Shown here: piece after piece, positions 57,894 through 64,000 of the stretch | Layout of the letters: each line of letters opens with the position of its first letter | Numbering within the stretch: position 1 is the stretch's first letter | Source of the DNA: Neonectria sp. B-13 | Taxonomy: Eukaryota > Ascomycota > Sordariomycetes > Hypocreales > Nectriaceae | Length of the DNA: 64,000 bases | Assembly: GCA_002682825.1 (NCBI GenBank) | Contig: NOKP01000015.1 | Coordinates: 124,001 to 188,000 of the forward strand | Reading direction: 5' to 3' | Position numbers and translations under genes: made by a program | Notes under the pieces: generated by a model | What the model was told of the DNA's origin: nothing | Seen by the model: the letters and a program-made list of their open reading frames with translations, nothing else | The model's database searches: none

Positions 57894-60419
57894 CTTACAG
57901 AAAAGAACAGAAGGCACTGGTAAAATACCTGGTGCCAACTATGCTTTGCAATGACTGTTGCGGATGTGAATGAGTGCTATATCCATCATGTGTGGAAACA
58001 CGGAACCTGTTTATAGCCGAGCGTCCAAGATATCGTGCCTTACTTCTCCTGAACTTGTCAATGTACCTGGCCAATTTACCCGCCACCGGGAGTCAACGAG
58101 CACCGGATCCATACGAATGGAAGGTGATCCTAGCCCCTTCGTTCTGCAGATCGCAAGTGCGGAGTCCCCGCAACTAGTTTCCTGGGGTCCCGGCTAATTT
58201 ACCCGCCACCGGGAATCAACGACTGTCAACGTACTCGGAGACGGATATCAAGCTTACTAAAGCCTTTTCCGTTCCTCGAGCTGAGTTGGCGCCGCTCTAA
58301 GCTGAGCGGGGGCTGAACTGTCTCACTGGGCCTATTCTAAGGATCACAGACCCCTATTGAAGACCCATATCTAGGTCTTACTCCCTATTGCGGGCCCGAC
58401 TAGAATTTCCATTCGTAGAGTTCCTTAATTATCGGCTTAATATATACATAGTGACTAACTGTGACTAGGCATCGTGTTGCTCGACTGCACGGGGCCATTA
58501 TTGGGCAGAGGCATGTCTCAGCTGCCATGGCGAAGGAGACAATGTGCACAGTGAATTCGCAGTTTAAGGTCACTTCGTGTAGTCTTTATGAAACCTTGTC
58601 AAGTAGATAGCAGGTGGGAAATTTGCCTGATCGAGCTACGGCGACACAATCATAAAACTGCAGTACCCACCCCTCTTTGTGGACAAAGCATTGCTTGTTC
58701 AGTTGCAGTTTCTCCTAAAATTTATGAGTCTACACGACTAGGTCTGAAGTACTGCGGTTAAATGCGGGCGTGGAAGTTCGGAACAAGGCTGCACCAGGGA
58801 TGATTCGGGATCTTGATAACAAAGACCTCGTGGACGATTGGCCGACGTTGTGATTGTTCGCCTCATTTTCAAGGACTTGAAACTGGTGTAGGGCTTTTTT
58901 CAACCCGCTATCCAGTAAGCTGCGATATATGGAAGGTTGCAGGAATTCTCCAATTACAAGCGAGAGCCTTACTGCAGTAATCACTGATGGTTGTCCACCT
59001 GAGTGCCTGCATGGTGCTTCCGTAACATCGAAGCCAATTTACGAGTTCCTGACACGTGGCTCGACTTGGTGGTGGCATGAGTTGTGATACGAGTCGCAAT
59101 GAGTCTGTCTGCTTGATAAAACCTCACGTCTTTCTCCTTAAATCTGTGCTATCTCCTTCTCCTTCTCCTTCTCCTCATCAACAGGCCTGAATTTGCTTGG
59201 TTCTATTCGACCATTCTCTTCAGTCTACAAGCATATCAGCAATTGATAAAGATCTGCACTCACGATGACGTCGGCATCATACTGTATTTTCTCTACCTGC
59301 GAGAATGATGCAGTTAGAGTCGTAGGTGCGACGGGAGCCATTATAACACAGCATCAATATTGCGCTAGCCGTATGCATCTCTCCTACCCGTACTTACGAC
59401 AAGCTGCTTACGGAGAGAACAGACAAATGCAGCTATTCTTCGTGCGGACAAGGTCGCCAAGGTAGCGCGTCATACTGTGGCGCACGTGCGTCACTCTTTA
59501 ATTGTGCGTTGATACTGAGGGTCGCTGACAACATCCAGACCTTGACCAGGCGAAATAGAATGAGGTCTGAAAGAGGACGAAGGGATAGGTAGCCTATTGA
59601 GCAGAGATGGGGCAATACGGATCAGGAACTCTTATTCGTTACCAAGACTCAACTATAGGGTGCTTTGACATATCGACAGCCAGATGTCAAATTGCTGGCA
59701 ACCATATCGCCAAAAAGACTGCCCTAGTATCTCATACTGACCCCAATATACCTTGGACCTTTTGGACATGTTTTCGGACGATTTAGCCCTACAATGAGAA
59801 CCCTCAATCACGTTGAGGACCTCAGCAATCACCATGATATCAGAGGGTTGTTAGTTCAGTGAGGATAGAACACAACTAGTTGATTGGCAAGTATGACTTG
59901 CCAAGACCCAGAATCCGACCCGGAAACCATTTAGCCGGCCTAGCGCAGCGCTGCAGGAGAAGCTACCGAGCGGCCGACGACGATACACGGTTGTTTTCCA
60001 GTGGAAGCTCAGCGATAAACACACTAGTTGTCTCGGCAAGAATGTGTGGTGAGGACGCTTTCGCCCCCACGTCTGACAACACTTCTACAATGCGGGGTTG
60101 GGATGGAATTCGTTTTCCTCTTGCTAGGATACCCCAATTCCTTGAGGCTACTCTTTCCTCTGCCATGCAAGGTTCTTGATCCTGTCATGTTTTGCAGCTC
60201 GTGACGCATTTAGCCTAAAGGAATGCCGATCAGACCTGACAACAATTCATGTACCTATACACATGCCGCAGGGTCGTATGCCGATTATCGGATCACCGGC
60301 ATTTATCTTGAAATCATGACGGACAGGTGTGACTGTCACGTCGCAGCTATAAGTCGCAGCTTACTTGATGTACCATAAACAAATATCTTCAGTTGTCTTG
60401 TTCCACGCACGTCTTCACC
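57894..60419. other. Long divergent intergenic region
   Basis: 2.5 kb between the permease and GH31 starts. It contains a 27-bp direct repeat (58073 and 58196) and a TTCTCC-type pyrimidine tract at 59152-59178. Open frames are short and motif-free. Confidence 0.6.
58073..58222. repeat. Direct repeat of 27 bp, copies 123 bp apart
   Basis: AATTTACCCGCCACCGGGA begins at 58073 and at 58196, followed by (G/A)TCAACGA; the copies differ at one base. They do not extend further. They could be a promoter element duplicated upstream of the permease or a footprint of a transposition event. Confidence 0.75.
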
Positions 60420-62503
60420 ATGTCACTTGCCGGAAACCAGGAATATGGTACACGGCCAGATCCTACCTTCACCAACGAGAATGGCCGTCTAGGCTTTCGC
60501 TTCGACGCCGAGACCCTCTTCATTGAGCCTTGGGGTGAAAACGCCTTCCGTGTCCGGGCGACATGCCTTGCAACGCTGCCCGAACGAGAATGGGCACTTT
60601 CAGAGAAGTTGACGGCTCCCAAGCCCGACATTAGCATCCGCGATGGTGCTGCGTCCATCACCAACGGCAAGATCAAGGCCGAGATTAGTCGTCGGGGCAA
60701 GATTGTCATCTCCAATTCCAGCACGGGAAAGGTGCTTTTGGAAGAGTACGGTCGTCACAGGCTTGACATCCTGGATCCCAAGTGCAGCTCCCTCAGGATC
60801 CAGGCCAGAGAATGGAAGCCACGTCTCGGATCCCCGGACTATCACTTGACGATGCGCTTTGAGTCTCAGGATCGCAATGAGCGTATATACGGCATGGGGC
60901 AATACCAGCAGCCATTCCTGAACCTCAAGGGCGCCGACTTGGAGCTTGCACAAAGGAACTCTCAAGCAACTGTTCCCTTCGCTTTATCTAGCCTGGGATA
61001 TGGGTTTCTCTGGAATAACCCAGGAATCGGACGAGCAGTATTCAGCAGTTTGACTACTACCTTTGAGGCTTACTCGACGGATACGCTGGATTACTGGGTT
61101 ATTGCGGGAGACTCTCCGGCTGAGATTGTTCGTGGCTATACAGGTGCATCCGGTCGTGTGCCAAGGATGCCAGAATACGGTCTGGGCTTCTGGCAATGCA
61201 AGCTTCGTTATCAGACACAGGAAGAGTTGCTGGAAGTTGCACGTGAGCATAAGCGAAGGAATCTCCCGCTTGACTTGATTGTTTGCGATTATTTTCACTG
61301 GCCTACGCAAGGTGATTGGAAATTTGACCCGACTTTCTGGCCTGACCCTGGTAAGTCAGCATGAGTGATGGATGCTATTGAAATGGTGAACTAACTCTCA
61401 GGCTAGATGCAATGGTGGCCGAGTTGAAGAGTCTCAATGTCGAGTTGATGGTCTCGGTCTGGCCAACCGTGGAAAAGGGTTCGGATAACTACGACGAGAT
61501 GCTCCGTCGAGGCTTACTCATTCGCCAGGACAGAGGCATTCGCGCTTCAATGGAAGGCCGGGGCTACCCTATTCACTACGACGCAACTAGCCCGGAAGCA
61601 CGACAGTTTGTCTGGGAAGCTGTCAAGCGCAACTATTACAGCAAAGGCATCAAGACTTTCTGGCTCGACGAGGCTGAGCCCGAGTACACGGTTTATGATT
61701 TTGACATTTATCGTTATGCAGCAGGCCCAAACCTGAGCGTGGGTAACATCTACCCGCATGATTACGCAAAGGGCTTCTATGAAGGGATGAAAGAATCGGG
61801 CCAGGAAGAAATTGTCAACTTGGTGCGGTGTGCTTGGGCTGGAAGCCAAAAGTACGGTGCTCTCGTCTGGTCAGGCGACATTGCCTCAAGCTGGGGCAGT
61901 CTGCGTAACCAGCTTGCAGCGGGCTTGAACATGGGAATCGCAGGCTTTGCATGGTTCACGACAGATATAGGTGGGTTTCACGGTGGCATCCCTGATGACC
62001 CTGTATTCCGAGAGCTCTTCGTGAGATGGTTCCAATGGGGGACCTTCTGTCCCGTTATGAGACTGCACGGAGACCGCGAGCCAAAGCAACCTCGACTCGG
62101 CACTACTGGGGGAAGTTTCTGCCTCTCCGGCGGACCAAACGAGGTATGGTCTTACGGTGAAGAAGTGTACAAGATTTGTGAAAAGTATCTTCGACTCAGA
62201 GAGGAGTTGAGAGACTATACCAGGACCTTGATGGAAGCGGCGCACAAGGTGGGAGACCCTGTCATAAGGCCGTGTTTCTTCGACTTCCCCGACGATGATA
62301 AGTGCTGGCAGCTGGAGGATCAGTACATGTATGGTCCCCGCTATCTAGTTGCCCCGATTCTTCACCCAGGCCAGAACAGACGGGAAGTGTATCTTCCTGG
62401 TGAAGGGGTGAAGTGGAAGGGCGTAGATGGAACTGTTTACGATGGAGGCAGGACAGTGACTGTGGACAGCCCTTTGGACACGATGCCAGTCTTTGTTAGG
62501 TAG
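60420..62503 (+). CDS. GH31 family glycosidase (alpha-xylosidase/alpha-glucosidase type)
   Basis: One intron at 61351-61406 gives 675 residues; the splice joins FWPDP to DAMVAEL. The N-terminal beta-sandwich is followed by the barrel. The nucleophile is Asp398 in FWLDEAEPEY and the acid/base is Asp468 in WSGDIASSW. The WxDEAE sequence and a length under 700 are like bacterial YicI-type alpha-xylosidases and their fungal homologues rather than secreted alpha-glucosidases. No signal peptide is present, implying a cytosolic enzyme that releases xylose or glucose from imported oligosaccharides. ATG at 60420 (CACCATG) was chosen. Confidence 0.9.
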
Positions 62504-62643
62504 TGCCATATTGAGACAGTAACATGTAGTTGAATACGAATTGATACGGCGTTTGACAGAATATGTAGTGACCTATGACGATCTCCTATTCCGGAACTTT
62601 GCACTGTCCATCCGGAAAGCCGGTCCAGAGTTTTGGTCTCCTT

Positions 62644-64000
62644 TTAGCCCGTAGGTGGATGAATTGCCTCCGCTGGTGAGTTCGAGTTCACCTCTTCTTC
62701 AGTAGTGGCGTATCTTTTAGCAGTGTAGCCATCAAGCTGCAGCATGTTAGATATGAATGTGCCAGCGAATCCGACAACTTACCCAACGAACGACAAAAAG
62801 CCAGCAAGCCAGAGCTGCACAAACACAGAGCATTGCAATGTACCCGTTCCGCCAATACGGAGCGTCATCGGCTGGATAAACGACAATACCCCAGAAAGTC
62901 CATAAAAGCCCGTCGCTGGCGGCCATAGAAGCAAGTATAACACTGCGAGCAGCATCGTCTGCGGTCCGAGCTGCCATGTTACTCGACCATCCATACAGTA
63001 GCGGATTGATGCCGTAAGCGGTGGCAGCTAGGTAGAGGGCGGTAAGACTGCCTGCCAGAGACGTTCCGGGGATAAGAAGGACGATCGAGCAGACAGCTTG
63101 TATGACACAGAGAGTAAATCCAATACTCACGCGTCGGTTATACCGGTCAATAAGGAAGGATGTAGTGAGCTCAGCGACTATACCGACCGCATGAGTAGGG
63201 ATTGGGAATGTGTTCACCTGGGACTGGGAAAAGCCATCGGTGTTCTGGTGAGACTTCATAAAGAGGAGCATGAGTCCTTGAGCGATGTAACCTTGAAGAG
63301 CAGAGGAGAGAACCGAGAAGACGCAGCAGATGTAACTGGATGGCAAATTAGAGCATTTTCCAATATCATCCAGAGTAACTCACACTATCGGCTGCCCCAG
63401 GACTCGTTTCGCCAGACTCCATGCTTCAACATTGTGACCATTTTGATCTTTCGCGGGCAGACGATCGAGTGCAAGCTGACGCTCTTTCTCATTAAGATAA
63501 GAAGCCTGGGTATACTCAGGGACGTCTGGGAAATAGATGAATCCAAAGATGGCGATGGGACAGGTAATGATACCGTCAATGAGAAACACCCATTGCCAGC
63601 CCTCGAGTCCCGCGTGGCCGTCCAAGGATTCGTGAATGGCAGCCATCATGGCGCCAGCAAACATTTTGCCAACCTGTCCAGCAACAGTGAACATGGCAGT
63701 CCGCTTTGCGATCTCATCAGACTTACTGCTTGAAGGTTAATATTGGACGAACACGTCGTGAGACTGGGTCAACCTACTACCAAGAACCCATTATGTAAAC
63801 AGAACCGGCATAAGTGCTGGCCTCGGCAACGCCCATTAGGAAACGAACAGCACAAAGTTGCGAAAATGTCTTGCAGCCCGCGCTCGCCATGGTGAGCCCA
63901 GCCCATGTAATCACCATAGATGAGAGCCATATCCGCGGTCGGATCTTGTGGATGATGATACTACTGGGTATTTGCCCGACCAGCATTCTGTGATAATAGT
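62644..64000 (-). CDS. MFS permease of the allantoate/vitamin (Dal5-like) type, 5' end outside window
   Basis: The gene is cut by the right window edge. Exons run from 63985 to 63778 (intron about 63727-63777 with GTAGGT donor), then a middle exon from 63726 to about 63377, an intron (donor GTGAGT near 63376, ending CCAG), then exons down to the TAA at 62644-62646. Features: GQIPSSIIIHKIRPRIW at the beginning of the visible part, GVAEASTYAGSVYIMGSWY joined to KSDEIAKR (the anion:cation symporter signature), and a 12-helix layout. The final exon, starting at LDGYTAKR, is a short cytoplasmic tail. Close family members import allantoate, nicotinate or other carboxylates; the substrate cannot be specified. 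Confidence 0.85.

Noticed and set aside
1..64000. tRNA, rRNA, CRISPR arrays, intact transposons
   Set aside because: Scanning by eye gave no tRNA-like boxes with a fitting cloverleaf, no array of short spaced repeats and no transposase or reverse transcriptase motifs.

Overview
This is nuclear DNA of a filamentous ascomycete (Pezizomycotina; Sordariomycetes is my best guess, genus not called). The evidence is short introns (mostly 46-90 nt) with GTAAGT-like donors and CTAAC-like branch sites, one-gene transcription units spaced by 0.1-2.6 kb, and typically fungal families: Zn2Cys6 regulator, PTH11-like receptor, NmrA-like proteins, amadoriase, UNC93-like transporter, DUF6604, CE1 esterase with CBM1. 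Splice models were built by hand. Every complete multi-exon model gives a spliced length divisible by three and joins conserved motifs in frame.

Region by region. 1-6.2 kb is an apparently exact inverted repeat (1-2951 against 3251-6201) centred on a 100-N assembly gap. Its left arm duplicates the 3' half of the gene at 4.4-10.3 kb, so a scaffolding artefact is likely. 4.4-10.3 kb (minus) encodes a 1,829-residue protein with an internal Hint (hedgehog/intein) autoprocessing domain and a hydrophobic C-terminal part, the most unusual single gene here. 12-25 kb holds metabolic and transport genes: fructosyl amino acid oxidase, UNC93-like transporter, MFS sugar porter with a damaged splice donor, two SDR oxidoreductases and a PTH11-like receptor. 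25.3-34.1 kb carries two large co-oriented genes: a DUF6604 protein and a 1,742-residue NO VEIN-like protein combining a GHKL ATPase with a DUF3883 nuclease-like C-terminus.

34.5-44.6 kb is a group of small-molecule genes: alpha/beta-hydrolase, 2-hydroxyacid dehydrogenase, two NmrA-like proteins flanking a Zn2Cys6 regulator, and a dimeric alpha-beta-barrel (ABM-like) protein. 47-64 kb is oriented to polysaccharide and solute use: secreted acetylxylan esterase with a cellulose-binding module, NmrA-like protein, acyltransferase-3 membrane protein, secreted gamma-glutamyltranspeptidase, alpha-glucoside-type MFS permease, GH31 glycosidase, and an MFS permease cut by the window end. The last genes could cooperate: the esterase deacetylates hemicellulose outside, the permease imports oligosaccharides, and the GH31 enzyme, which lacks a signal peptide, would hydrolyse them inside the cell.

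The candidates for undescribed biology are the Hint-domain protein and the DUF6604 / GHKL-DUF3883 pair. No tRNA, rRNA, CRISPR array or intact transposon was recognised.
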